Below, one piece after another: positions 1 to 9,375 of a DNA stretch of 64,000 nucleotides. Below the pieces are notes generated by a model. That model was not told the origin of the DNA, ran no database searches, and saw nothing but the letters and a program-made list of their open reading frames with translations. Positions within the stretch are counted from its first letter, which is position 1. Each line of letters opens with the position of its first letter. Source of the stretch: Triatoma infestans. Its lineage: Eukaryota; Arthropoda; Insecta; Hemiptera; Reduviidae. Made by a program: the position numbers and the translations under genes. The DNA lies in the NCBI GenBank assembly GCA_011037195.1, contig JAAEAF010000232.1, positions 186,001-250,000 of the forward strand. Reading direction: 5' to 3'.

Positions 1-394
1 GTTTAATGACAACATGGAATTACTATAAACAATGATTAAACATTAGAAAATAGTGTATAATAAATAGCATGTTTTGAAGAATACTTTATAATTATTTTAA
101 TTGTGGTGTTAAGTATGCTCAGTGTTTTATTAAGTCATTTTTATTAGGAGGACGGCGATAAGAAATTTCATAAAAGGACAAAAGGAATATGCATGCTACG
201 ACGGATAAAATACTAGAGACTGTATGTTTAGTTAAGAAGATAGTGCCAATCACAGTGTATCAATAACATTAGAAATCTAACGTCTAGATTTCTCAAAAAA
301 CGAATTGTTTCAAATGTTACAAATAAAAATGGTACTTAGTATTCCAAGAAAATCGATCATGTCATATTTGAGGTAATTGCCCCCCTCCACAAAT
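1..394. other. AT-rich sequence, nothing recognised
   Basis: No reading frame, RNA gene or repeat that I can support. Confidence 0.5.
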
Positions 395-1447
395 GTATGA
401 AACACACAACGTTCTCTTACTCCAGTTTTCAAAGTTGTAATTGACAAATTTTATAATTAGTATACCAATTTAATTAAATTCATCGAAAACTGAAAAAAAA
501 ACTGTTCAGTAAAAACGCACTTCTGGATCACTAATTTTCTTGAAACTCCGAATTTTGCCAATCTATTTATTTCTAATAATTTTGTTTAGATGGTACAATT
601 ATATAATCAACTATGATTAAGGGAAGGGAATAGCTAAGTTGCTAGCGTACGGGACTCATAGCGTACGGGACTCAGCGTACGGTTAGCGCGAGAAAAATAT
701 GATTAGACTAGAAAAAAATACAACGCCGACCTTCCCCCAAAAGCCCCCGTAAATGACTTTACCAAGAGAAATGTTTCAAATAAAAGTTGTAGCACTTTAT
801 AAGTGTAGTGTGCATACCTAGTTTAAAGAAAGTCGTTGGAGCCGTTTTATAGAAAATAACAGAAAACTGAAAAGTACATTTCAATAAATACGCACTTCCA
901 GTAATTCGATTTTCTTCAAACTCGGAATTTCAACCACTTATTTAATTCTAATTAATATTATTTAGATGACATAATTGTGTAGTAACCTGAAATACCACTT
1001 TAGAGGAAAACCTAACCCACCACCCTCCACAAAATTGCCCTTAAAGGCATTTTTTTCAGAGTAACGTTCTAAATTAAAGTTGTATATCGTTGTATGTTTA
1101 GTTGATATATGAAGTTTAAAAAAAATCGTCTGATCCATTTTTGAGAAATCGCAAGAAAGGAAAAAACACTCAGTAAGAGGTGCTTTCGGTTGAGGAATTT
1201 TGACAGATGACCTACTGTCGGATCCTTTCGTGATACCTAAACAGAATATCAAGTTTGAACTTTCTACGTTTTCTTTTTTTTGGGCTTTACTGATCACATA
1301 CATATGCGCGAACACGTAAACACGCCATTTTCTATAAACCACATTATTTTGCATTCAGGAAACCTCAAAAACTGTATTTTCGGTGAAAACACGATATCAA
1401 AAATTTGCCACGATTACAATCCTTACTAGGAGTAACAGGAAGTAAAA
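395..1447 (+). repeat. Dispersed repeat, copy 1 (forward)
   Basis: This ~1-kb copy begins with a GTATGAAACACACAACGTTC-type end followed by TCTTACTCC and finishes with GGAGTAACAGGAAGTA, so its two ends are imperfect inverted repeats of ACTTTCTCTTACTCC. Inside are three ~300-bp modules (near 485, 865 and 1,160), each running from AAAACTGAAAA and a CACTTCCGG-like string to an ATTAATATTATTTAGATG-like string and a CGTTGGAGCC-like string. The copy is interrupted near 624-712 by a SINE-like fragment. It has no coding capacity. Confidence 0.75.
624..712 (+). mobile_element. tRNA-SINE head fragment inside repeat copy 1
   Basis: GGGAAGGGAATAGCTAAG followed by TAGCGTACGGGACTC matches the tRNA-like head of the complete SINEs at 27,626-27,869 and 60,238-60,475. 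The GCGTACGG string is then repeated three times and the body is missing, so this is a rearranged fragment. Confidence 0.5.
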
Positions 1448-2381
1448 ATCAAAAGAAGCAAAATCCCATAGATAGGTCGCATTTTCTTCAAGAATTTGGA
1501 ATTTCAGCAATGCTTTCAGTTTCCCTTAATCAGAGCTAAATTTATTATTCAAACATATTTTTCAGAACTTCCTTTGTTTACATTGCATTAGAAAAACATT
1601 GTTTTCATAAAATTATTTATAATATCATTTATCCAATTATCTATTTAGTAAAAAATAAATGTAATATTTAACACGAATGTAAAGTTAGCGTCAGTGTGGG
1701 AAAAACCTGACTTTTTTGAACTACACAATAATCTACTTTATAATTCAATTATTCCAAAATAACTGAAGTTTCTCAAGAACGAACATATTGCGTTCCCGAT
1801 CGACCGCTATTACAGAAATCTTTTTTTTTTTTGCATTATCTCTAGCAAATTAAGGTAAACTTTAAACATAACTTACGTGTGATTCATGCTTGATGAAATT
1901 GTAGCACAGAATATTAAGACCGAATTTAATTGGCACTAGAAGTTGGTGAATCCTATTTGTGTTTATTGTGGTATTACCAGTCTTATATATTATGATCTTA
2001 TGGAGGAATAATTTGTTTATCTTATATTTTAGTTACAATTAAACTTGGTTTTCCCCCTATTTATTGTTCACTAAAACATAAAGATTAAATAAGAAATAAG
2101 AAAAAAAGAGTTATGAAAGTTGTTTGTTATAAAAGGAGATAAACATGGGGGATTTTCGTATATTGTGGGTCAGGGGTCGTCCGAAATAGATATGTGTGTT
2201 AATTCATCGGATATTATTTTGAATTTACTAAGTTTTAGACATGTATTATTTTTTTCTTTTTTTTTTTGCCTTTCTATCCATTTACCAATAACTATTGAGA
2301 TTAAAACATCTGAGATCAAAAAGTAAATTCTTAAAAAATAACTTCCGTTCTAAACTGAATGAAATCTTAATAATAGGCCTG
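1448..2381. other. Intergenic, AT-rich, nothing recognised
   Basis: Contains short poly-T runs near 1,822 and 2,250 and no frame with family resemblance. Confidence 0.5.
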
Positions 2382-3180
2382 TTTTTACTTCCTCTTACTC
2401 CTGGAAAGACCAAATATTGTATTTATATTCAATATTCACACTGCTTTTGACATAGCAGTTTTCTGCCTTGAGGTTTTTTTTTTTTTTTTTTTGGAAAATG
2501 ATCTGTGGGTGTGTGTTGTGTTTGAACAACATAGCTCAAAAACAAAAAATCCTAGATAATTCAAACCGTATATTCCGTTTAGGTATCACCATAGGATCCG
2601 CCTGTATGTCATCTGTCAAAATTCCTCAACCGGAAGTACCACTTAACTAAATATTTTTTTCACTTTCTTGCGATTTCCTCAAAAATGACTCCAACGATTT
2701 TCTTCAACCATGTCTATCAATTATACATACAATAATCTACACCTTTTACTTAAACCATTTCTCTGGGAAAATTCTCTTAAGGGCACTTTTGGCGGTGGGG
2801 TGGGGTAAGGTTTTCCTCTAAAGTGCTATTTTTTTAGTTTGCTATACAATTCTGTCATCTAAATAATATTAATTAGAATCAAATGTGGTGTTGATATTCT
2901 GATTTTGATAAAATCGGATGACCGCAACTGCGTTTTATTACTTCTAAAATTTTAGCAAGTTAATTATAATATATTACCATCTGAACAATATTAATTAGAA
3001 ATAAATAATGGCCAAAATTCTAAGTGCCATGAAAATTAATATACCGGAAGTGCGCTTTAACTGAACAGTTTCTTTCAGTTGTCGACGAATTTCATTAAAT
3101 TTGGTACACTAACTATAAAATTTGGCACTTACAATTTGGAAATCTGAAGTAAGAGAAAGTTGTGTGATTGTATCACACCA
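2382..3180 (-). repeat. Dispersed repeat, copy 2 (reverse)
   Basis: Starts with TTTTACTTCCTCTTACTCC and ends with AGTAAGAGAAAGTTGTGTG followed by a CACACC string, the mirror of copy 1. About 0.8 kb, with internal modules shortened. Confidence 0.75.
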
Positions 3181-3827
3181 AAGTTTTTATTTTAAAGAAA
3201 ATACGAAGAAAGATAAAAGTTGGTTATGCAATCCTTGGGAATATTTCAACAAGAAACAAATATAATAATCCCCCTTCCACCTAAAAAAGCCTCAATTTAT
3301 AAAAAGGAATGGTTTGATATAAGTGTTTATTAGCTCGTAATAACAACTCTGTTTATTAATTTTACTTACGATTCGTTTAAAATACAAAATGCATACATGG
3401 TAAAATTCAGGGACTTCAATTAAATAAAAAGTTCAAAAATATAAAAGAAAGACATAAATTATTTACAAATATAATATTGATAGATTTATATTAACTCACA
3501 TTAGAAAAAATATTTCAAATAAATTGACGCACTGGTTGGCACACAGATCCACACTGAACAAATAAAATATAGATGAATTACCCACTTATCTCTCATACAC
3601 ATACAACATAGAAAGAATTCCCTTTGAACAACCGAGTTATATAATATTAAAAGTTACTCCTTTACATCAATATCAATATGGCTGGACCTTCTAGTGGCTT
3701 GCTTACGATTTATTGTCAATGAATGTTAACTAGTTATTTAGAGTCAATGAAAATGTTCTCGACCAGTCAATGTTGCAATATGTCTATAGATTTTCGGGTA
3801 TTAGTCAATGAAAAAATTTTTTAGTTA
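3181..3827. other. Spacer, possibly Penelope-like 3' flank
   Basis: No coding frame. The stretch 3,660-3,830 lies downstream of the Penelope-like relic on its own strand and may be its non-coding end. Confidence 0.3.
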
Positions 3828-3870
3828 AAGGTAAACGTTTCGATTATATTTCATAATCTTCCTCAGTACC
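3828..3870 (-). other. Two-helix module, site 1 (CTGAGGAA-hairpin-GAAACGT)
   Basis: Read on the minus strand, CTGAGGAA is followed by a 6-bp stem (GATTAT/ATAATC, loop GAAAT) and then GAAACGTT. GGTA upstream can pair with TACC downstream. The same layout with different stems occurs at 27,405-27,452 and 45,478-45,518. It lies about 275 bp downstream of the Penelope-like endonuclease frame on the same strand. Confidence 0.5.
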
Positions 3871-4143
3871 AAAACTAAGATGTTTTCATCAAATGTTATT
3901 ATTACATTTTTATAATTATATAAATTATATTCTATTATTTTAATATTAAGTAATCTATTAAAAAATTAAAATTATAAAAGAACTAAAAAAATCAAACTCT
4001 GCTGACTAAAAATATTGCACAAAGGTTAGTGTGATGACAAATAGTAGAATGACAATATAATTCTATCCAGGGTAGGTAACAATAAAGGTTTTCTGTGGCA
4101 TGTGTTTTCTGAACTGGCCACCAGATGCTACAGTAACAAAATA

Positions 4144-4516
4144 TTATGTTTGGTTTATTAAATTGTAGTAAGCTATATTTAATCCTGCTACATCCGTTTT
4201 TTTGTTACAATGTTTTTCCTCTCGAGCAATGTATACCATTTCTTTAAAAAGCCTTTTTTTGTGCCCAACTTCAAAATCCAAGATCCCTACGTCAGCGAAG
4301 TCAAAAACATGGTTCTTTTCTAAAACATGTTGGGATAATGCTGTATTTTCTTTTTTGTTGGTTATATCATATTTATGCTGAAATATCCGTTTTTCTAAAT
4401 ATTGCGATGTTTCCCCAATATACTTTTCATCACAATCCTTACACTTAACCATATAAATCAAATTGCTGCGTTTGTTAATTGGTATTTTACTTTTAAGTTT
4501 TGAATATATTAGTAGA
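4144..4516 (-). pseudogene. Penelope-like element relic, GIY-YIG endonuclease domain
   Basis: The frame reads upstream from 4,461 to about 4,516 without an ATG, then is lost, so it is a 5'-truncated C-terminal fragment of about 120 residues. Visible are LIYMVKCKDCDEKYIGET (the degenerate GIY and the YIG part, with a CxxC pair), then KRIFQHKYD, a QHVLEKNH segment and a final FKEMVYIAREE-type segment. This order is typical of the GIY-YIG nuclease at the C-terminus of Penelope-like retroelements, which nicks DNA for target-primed insertion. No reverse transcriptase part remains; the virus-like element or its repeats begin where the frame stops. A homing-type GIY-YIG gene is less likely because the CKDCxxxYIGET context is a Penelope feature. 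Confidence 0.75.
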
Positions 4517-4574
4517 TGTAAATAGGGTGTTCTGGCGGCAAAATTTCTGAGCCCCAGGCACTTATGAATTTACG

Positions 4575-5120
4575 CCCAAAAGCAGGGGTCTGGCGCGCGG
4601 CTACAAAATTACGATGAGACCCCCATCTGATTTTTAACCAGGGAAAAAAAATATTTTTGAGCCGGGAGATGGCATGCGAGACATGCGGCTACGTTTTGAA
4701 AAATCTAGCTTGAAAACAATCTAAGGTAAAAAGAATATTTTTGAGCCGGGAGATGGGCATGCCTGACCTGCGGCTATGTTTTATAATATTTAGCTTGAAA
4801 ACAGTCTAAGGTAAAAAAAATATTTTTGAGCCGGGAGATGGGCATGCCTGACCTGCGGCTATGTTTTATAATATTTAGCTTGAAACATTTTAAGGACTTT
4901 AATAATGTTTTTGAGCCGTGAACTGTCATCCAAGTCGAGGGCTACTATTTTATAATATTTAGCTAAACACTTTAATATTTTTTGTTCATGTTTACACTTA
5001 TAATATTTTAGCTAAAATACATTTTAAGGACTTTAATAATGTTTTTGAGCCGTGAACTGTCATCCAAGTCGAGGGCTACTATTTTATAATATTTAGCTAA
5101 ACACTTTAATATTTTTTTGA
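4575..5120 (+). repeat. Tandem units of ~85 bp (GAGCCGGGAGATGGGCATGC type)
   Basis: The string GAGCCGGG starts at 4,659, 4,743 and 4,828, giving a period of 84-85 bp. Two diverged units follow with GAGCCGTGAACTGTCATCC at 4,913 and 5,047, spaced 134 bp and nearly identical to each other. Each unit ends in TTTATAATATTTAGCT. They lie between the truncated Penelope-like frame and the first gene of the virus-like element, so a role as subterminal repeats is plausible but not shown. Confidence 0.75.
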
Positions 5121-5246
5121 TATTCAATACTTTGTGTATTTTTATGTATTTAATTCTGTGTCAATAAGGTAGTCATAATAAAACAATTATTTCAAAAAGA
5201 AAACTTGTTTATTTTATGTTTATCTTACAAATCGGTTCTATATAAA

Positions 5247-5594
5247 TTATTTATTATGTTTTGTTTTCATAATTACATCAAGAAAATTACAATGGTAAAT
5301 TTCATCCAAGTCTCTAATAATATTATAATATGAGTGACCGATAAGGCTACATATGCAAGTGTCAGGTCCTACTTTACACTTTGGGTTGGACCAAACACAA
5401 TCTATATAATGGAAAGGTTTATGCTTGCTTTTTCTAATATAATCTTTAGAATAATTTTCCAATTCTTTCATACGATTGTATATTCTCATGAACTTAACTG
5501 CAACGGCTCCATCTTTTCCTAAGGTAATTTTGGAGAAATCTTGTAGAAATTGTTGGTAGAAAGGGTGTGATGTAACGTAAGTCCACTCCTCCAT
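5247..5594 (-). CDS. Unknown protein of the virus-like element
   Basis: I do not recognise this protein. The open frame runs from 5,630, but its first codon there is GTG; the first ATG gives 115 residues from 5,594. It starts MEEWTYVTSHPFYQQF and has a basic middle part and a Cys/His-containing segment (CVWSNPKC, DTCICSLIGH, YHCNF) that could bind a metal. It follows the BIR-like gene in the same orientation with a short gap, so the two are probably transcribed together. A TTTATT (AATAAA on this strand) occurs near 5,207. An unrelated frame with an earlier ATG overlaps the region before the start, so a frameshifted N-terminus cannot be excluded. Confidence 0.5.
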   Translation of the reverse strand: MEEWTYVTSHPFYQQFLQDFSKITLGKDGAVAVKFMRIYNRMKELENYSKDYIRKSKHKPFHYIDCVWSNPKCKVGPDTCICSLIGHSYYNIIRDLDEIYHCNFLDVIMKTKHNK

Positions 5595-5668
5595 TTCTTT
5601 TATATTGTAACAGCTTGCTAATACAAACACGCGAAATCTCTTGTTGGATGTGTTGCATTAGTTTTGTG

Positions 5669-6385
5669 TTAAAGTATATATTTCATATAATAACAGTATG
5701 GGCTTTCCTTTTTATGCAATGTACAAGGACAATCGGTTACCATATTTAAATCTAATACAAGATTACAATACACACATGCTATTGTATCTTTCTTAATATA
5801 AACAAATCCATTAAAAGCTAACACATCTCTACTAACACAGTTGTAATTATTACATCTAGTAAAAGTATTTAATCTAGCTTGAGAGTTGAAAAGATCTAAT
5901 TTAAATTTGTTAATGTTTGCCCAAGAGGCCAATCTATACACATATTGAAGTGAACAAATATACTTAGTATTATTATGAAAATTACACTTAAAATGATTTA
6001 CTGTGGGCAATGTTTTTATTGGGGGACACCCAAAATCTTGTAAATCATATACAGGTTTATTCAGTTTCTTTTCTAAAAATAAACACTTTTCCAATCCTTT
6101 AGAAAACAAATACGTACAACCTAAAGTGTACCTCTGTAAAATGGGGTCCAACTGTTCGTAATCTAAATCACCATCATCTTGTGCAATTCCATGATGATTG
6201 TTCATTAACCATCGGTTAGGAGCACTGGATAAGTTGTTAGCATTGTGGGGCAATTTAAACATCCAACATCCCAAGATGCTTAAGTTTGTGTCAGCAATGG
6301 CCATCTCGCGAACAATAAACGTATCATCATCATCAAAACTTTTCCTTTTTTGATATCCCTGCAAGTCAATTATTAGAGGATGCAT
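5669..6385 (-). CDS. Virus-like element protein with C-terminal BIR-like Cys/His domain
   Basis: About 238 residues from the first ATG at 6,385 (the frame is open to 6,403 but begins there with GTG). The first ~150 residues contain REMAIADTN, a FKLP segment, RWLMNNHHGI followed by an acidic patch, and a DFGCPP segment. I have seen similar unnamed proteins in arthropod mobile elements but cannot give a function. The last ~55 residues (LAFNGFVYI, then CVYCNLVLDL, then HKKESPYC) follow the CxxC-x-H-x-C layout of a baculovirus IAP repeat, although the C-to-H part is short. BIR domains bind caspases in other systems; whether this one does is inference. It is divergent from the ATPase gene, with a ~170-bp gap between them that may hold both promoters. 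Confidence 0.55.
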   Translation of the reverse strand: MHPLIIDLQGYQKRKSFDDDDTFIVREMAIADTNLSILGCWMFKLPHNANNLSSAPNRWLMNNHHGIAQDDGDLDYEQLDPILQRYTLGCTYLFSKGLEKCLFLEKKLNKPVYDLQDFGCPPIKTLPTVNHFKCNFHNNTKYICSLQYVYRLASWANINKFKLDLFNSQARLNTFTRCNNYNCVSRDVLAFNGFVYIKKDTIACVYCNLVLDLNMVTDCPCTLHKKESPYCYYMKYIL

Positions 6386-6553
6386 GATGATGGTTGGGCA
6401 CACATACAGTGTATGAATGTGAACTAATTCCTATTAGTTTGTTTCCTTGCATTTATATATACACCCCTCTAGAAATATGGTTTAGTACGTGCATGCGCAT
6501 GTGATGATGAAATTGAAGAAACAGCGTCTAGTTTTACCCGTTCTAAATAATGA

Positions 6554-7195
6554 TTAAACCTGAAAAAAAGAAGTTTATTTAGACATAGTGCACTTTTCCC
6601 CAACATCATTCGTTGTTTAATATGTGGACCAAGTAACTGTGGCAAAACCAATTTGTTATTAACCTTACTTATTCAAAAGAATGGCTTACGTTTTAAAAAT
6701 TTATACATTTATAGTAAATCACTAAATCAACCAAAATATGAATATTTAAGTCAAGTGATGAAACATGTTCCCAAAATTGGTTATTATAGATATAGTGATA
6801 TGGATGATATAATTAGTCCACAAGATGTTAAACCTAATTCTGTAATAGTGTTTGATGATTGTGGTTTAGATAGTCAAAATGTGATTAGTGAATTCTTCAC
6901 CAGAGGTAGACATCAAAATGTGGATACATTCTACCTAATACAAACCTATGCATACGCCAAGAAACATATGCTGCGCGATAATACAAATGTAATCATCGCC
7001 TTTAAAATGGATGATTTAAACTTGAAACACATTTATGATGATCATGTTAACGTGGATATGAGTTGGAACAAATTTAGAGAGCTATGCAGTCTGTGTTGGG
7101 ATGATAAATATGGGTTTTTAGTGATTGATAAGGATAAACCGTTAAATAATGGAAGATATCGTAAAAGCTTTGATATGTATATTGTGGACATTTAG
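6554..7195 (+). CDS. FtsK/HerA-type packaging ATPase (A32-like), start codon not visible
   Basis: The frame is open from 6,554. It shows a Walker A motif, CGPSNCGKTN, encoded at about 6,623-6,652, and a Walker B-like VIVFDDCGL near 6,847, followed by FFTRGRHQN and a YLIQTY segment. This matches the small genome-packaging ATPases of Polinton-like viruses, which pump DNA into the capsid. No ATG precedes Walker A in frame, and two consecutive stop codons (TAA TGA) stand at 6,548-6,553. Either translation starts at a non-AUG codon such as CTG at 6,560, or an N-terminal piece has been lost by mutation. An ATG pair at 6,504 is in another frame and closes after 17 codons. The C-terminus ends 20 bp before the next likely start. 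Confidence 0.75.
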   Translation, partial: LNLKKRSLFRHSALFPNIIRCLICGPSNCGKTNLLLTLLIQKNGLRFKNLYIYSKSLNQPKYEYLSQVMKHVPKIGYYRYSDMDDIISPQDVKPNSVIVFDDCGLDSQNVISEFFTRGRHQNVDTFYLIQTYAYAKKHMLRDNTNVIIAFKMDDLNLKHIYDDHVNVDMSWNKFRELCSLCWDDKYGFLVIDKDKPLNNGRYRKSFDMYIVDI

Positions 7196-7214
7196 ATTTC
7201 TCCGTAGTCTCAAG

Positions 7215-8045
7215 ATGGAACGTGCAGTGAAAACAACAAGAAATATTGTAAAAGCTGTTAAATCGTTAAAACGCAAATATAAAGCCTTAAAACATCAAGA
7301 ACAAGAACAAGAGAGTCTGATTAAAAAACAATTGAAGCCAGTTATAGAACCTTTAGAAGAAATAAGGGGACACGCTAGGAAAAAGCCTAAAATAGATGAT
7401 GATGAGGATGGTAGCATAATTAAACAAGAAGAAGAAGAAGACGAGGATGATAGCATAAGTAAACAAGAAGAAGAAGACGAAGAAGAAGAAGAAGAGGAGG
7501 AAGATTATGAAATGGTAAAATCTTATATAAACTTAAAGAAATCAGCACGTGATTTGCAATATGGTATAAAATTTACTCATTCTGGAAAAATGACAATAGG
7601 TAATAAAGAAATTTCCATAAATAATAATAATGATTTCATTATTGATAAACATAGATTTAAGGGAACAAAGGGGTTATATGAATTACTGTTTAAAACAGAC
7701 CCCAAACATTATAACGATGGTGATTTAAAATCGTACAAAGAAATTCTGTTATTATCAAATGCTCATAGAAGACATTATAGTGAAGAGAAACCAATTAATG
7801 CTAATCGAGGGAAAAAATATACTTTAATCATATCAAAATTGTTCCCATTCTCAGTAACACCTAGCAAAAAAGGCTATGGATTCATGAAAAATGATGATGT
7901 AGTCTACGAATGCTACAACGATCCTAATGAATTGGTGGACAGATTAAAATTATGTCTAGCCTCGGAACAAAGTGGAAATAATAGTTTAGGAAATGAAATA
8001 ATTTCAATTATAAGTGAGCTGAAGGAAGATGGTTACATCAGTTAA
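7215..8045 (+). CDS. DUF8207-like protein with acidic repeat
   Basis: The frame is open from 7,149 and overlaps the ATPase end; the ATG at 7,215 is the more likely start and gives 276 residues. The first ~60 residues are basic and helical. A strongly acidic run follows, largely from GAA/GAT codon repeats, at about 7,390-7,506. The remaining ~180 residues contain YGIKFTHSGKMTIGNKEI, DKHRFKGTKGLYELLF and a Y-rich KEILLLSNAHRR segment. This arrangement resembles the uncharacterised DUF8207 family, which is common in insect genomes and travels with this class of element. The function is unknown; position among capsid genes suggests a virion or DNA-associated role, but that is inference. The acidic run is likely to vary in length. 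Confidence 0.6.
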   Translation: MERAVKTTRNIVKAVKSLKRKYKALKHQEQEQESLIKKQLKPVIEPLEEIRGHARKKPKIDDDEDGSIIKQEEEEDEDDSISKQEEEDEEEEEEEEDYEMVKSYINLKKSARDLQYGIKFTHSGKMTIGNKEISINNNNDFIIDKHRFKGTKGLYELLFKTDPKHYNDGDLKSYKEILLLSNAHRRHYSEEKPINANRGKKYTLIISKLFPFSVTPSKKGYGFMKNDDVVYECYNDPNELVDRLKLCLASEQSGNNSLGNEIISIISELKEDGYIS

Positions 8046-8068
8046 GTGGAACAGTGCAAATAGAGGAC

Positions 8069-8434
8069 ATGTCAATCGATAAATTTGGAAGATCTTCAGA
8101 AATACATCATCATCAAGATTTGTATGATATTTATAATATTGGCAATGATACATATGTAGACTTCAAACATAAAACAATAACAGGAGTTAATACGCCTAAA
8201 AAAGGATTGGACGTTGTGAATAAAGAATATTTGGAAAAGTTTATTCTTAAAGAAAATATCGTCACTAAATCATATCTTCAAGAATACATCGACGTTTATG
8301 ACAGTAAAAGAGTGGAAAATGAAAGGAACCTTTTGCATCAGATATTTGCTACGATTAGAAATAGAATAAGTGAATGGCCTGAACATATGAATGTGACAAC
8401 ACAAATGCTTAGAGACCTTCTTCAGTATCCATGA
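8069..8434 (+). CDS. Fibre-like protein with phage-tail-fibre-type motif
   Basis: The ATG at 8,069 gives 121 residues (the frame opens slightly upstream at a GTG). The N-terminal third contains DFKHKTITGVNTPKKGLD followed by VVNKEYLEKF. This closely follows the ITNLATPxxxTDAVNKxYVD-type motif found at the base of many bacteriophage tail and capsid fibres. The C-terminal half, with TKSYLQEYIDVYDSKRVENE and a following helix rich in leucine and isoleucine, could form a coiled coil. The reading is therefore a small trimeric attachment protein, but the motif alone does not prove it. The gene sits 24 bp after the DUF8207-like gene and 5 bp before the integrase start, all in the same direction. Confidence 0.5.
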   Translation: MSIDKFGRSSEIHHHQDLYDIYNIGNDTYVDFKHKTITGVNTPKKGLDVVNKEYLEKFILKENIVTKSYLQEYIDVYDSKRVENERNLLHQIFATIRNRISEWPEHMNVTTQMLRDLLQYP

Positions 8435-8438
8435 AAAC

Positions 8439-9362
8439 ATGTCTACGATAAAAAAGGAAATAGTTGATGAGTTAATGGCACCTGCTAGAATTCGATTTAA
8501 AAGGAGAAAAACTGTACTAAAAGGAATTGATGACTTGTGGCAAATCGATTTACTACATGTTAAGCAGTATGCAAAGTATAATAAAAACAATACTTTCATT
8601 TTAACCGTAATTGATTGTTTTTCCAAATATGCTTGGGCTGTGCCAGTGAAGACAAAAAACGCTAATGATGTTACCAATGCTATGAACAAGATATTCCAAC
8701 AATCTGGAAGAGTGCCTAAAAATATTCAATCCGATAGGGGTTTAGAATTTTATAATTCCAAATTTCAACAGCTTATGAAAAAACATAACATAAATCATTA
8801 TAGTACTTATTCATCGATTAAAGCATCAATAGTGGAACGATTCAATAGATCATTAATTGGTAGAATTTATAAACAGTTTCATTACAATGGTTCGTATAAA
8901 TATTTAAATATATTACCATCAATTGTCGATGAATACAATAATACAATTCACTCTGCAATTAAAATGAAACCAGTTGAAGTTAATAAAGGAAATGAAAAAA
9001 GTATATTGAAAAATATTTTATTAAAACAAAAGAGCAGCAGCAGCAAGAAACCTCTAAATGTTGGCACAGCTGTTAGGATATCGAAGATTAAAAATGTATT
9101 TGCCAAAGGCTATACTGCTAACTGGTCTACGGAAATTTTCTACATTTATACTGTGCATAATACAGAACCAACTACTTACACTTTACAAGATGCAAATAAC
9201 CAAATTATTCAAGGTAAATGGTATCGTGAAGAATTATCTCCTGTCAAACATGATAAAGTCTATTTAATTGAAAAAATACTGCAAAGAAAACATGATAAAT
9301 TGTTGGTAAAGTATTTAGGAATGAACAGTAAAGGATGGATCAAAAAACAAGACTTGGTATAG
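8439..9362 (+). CDS. Retrovirus-type DDE integrase with chromodomain-like tail
   Basis: 307 residues from the ATG at 8,439. The catalytic core shows WQIDLLH (Asp 37), ILTVIDCFSKYAWAVPV, IQSDRGLEFYN (Asp 99) and KASIVERFNRSL (Glu 133), so the triad is DDE with 33 residues between the last two. No N-terminal HHCC zinc finger is visible. After the core come an SH3-like region (VGTAVRISK, then WSTEIFYIY) and a tail with VYLIEKILQRKHDKLLVKYLG and GWIKKQDLV that looks like a chromodomain. Such integrases insert Polintons and adintoviruses into host DNA. The frame is intact. It is convergent with the minus-strand gene that ends 14 bp downstream. Confidence 0.9.
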   Translation: MSTIKKEIVDELMAPARIRFKRRKTVLKGIDDLWQIDLLHVKQYAKYNKNNTFILTVIDCFSKYAWAVPVKTKNANDVTNAMNKIFQQSGRVPKNIQSDRGLEFYNSKFQQLMKKHNINHYSTYSSIKASIVERFNRSLIGRIYKQFHYNGSYKYLNILPSIVDEYNNTIHSAIKMKPVEVNKGNEKSILKNILLKQKSSSSKKPLNVGTAVRISKIKNVFAKGYTANWSTEIFYIYTVHNTEPTTYTLQDANNQIIQGKWYREELSPVKHDKVYLIEKILQRKHDKLLVKYLGMNSKGWIKKQDLV

Positions 9363-9375
9363 TGAAAAAAAACAT

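Noticed and set aside
962..1354. 130-codon minus-strand frame
   Set aside because: Lies wholly in dispersed-repeat copy 1; other copies do not keep the frame.
3828..3870. True hammerhead ribozyme
   Set aside because: CUGANGA and GAAA are present, but an extra A precedes the inner stem and the outer pairing joins the two flanks directly, which is not the hammerhead topology.
4575..5120. CRISPR-like array
   Set aside because: Units are contiguous, diverged and without unique spacers, in a eukaryotic genome.
8270..8689. 139-codon minus-strand frame
   Set aside because: Antisense of the fibre-like and integrase genes; no family resemblance.
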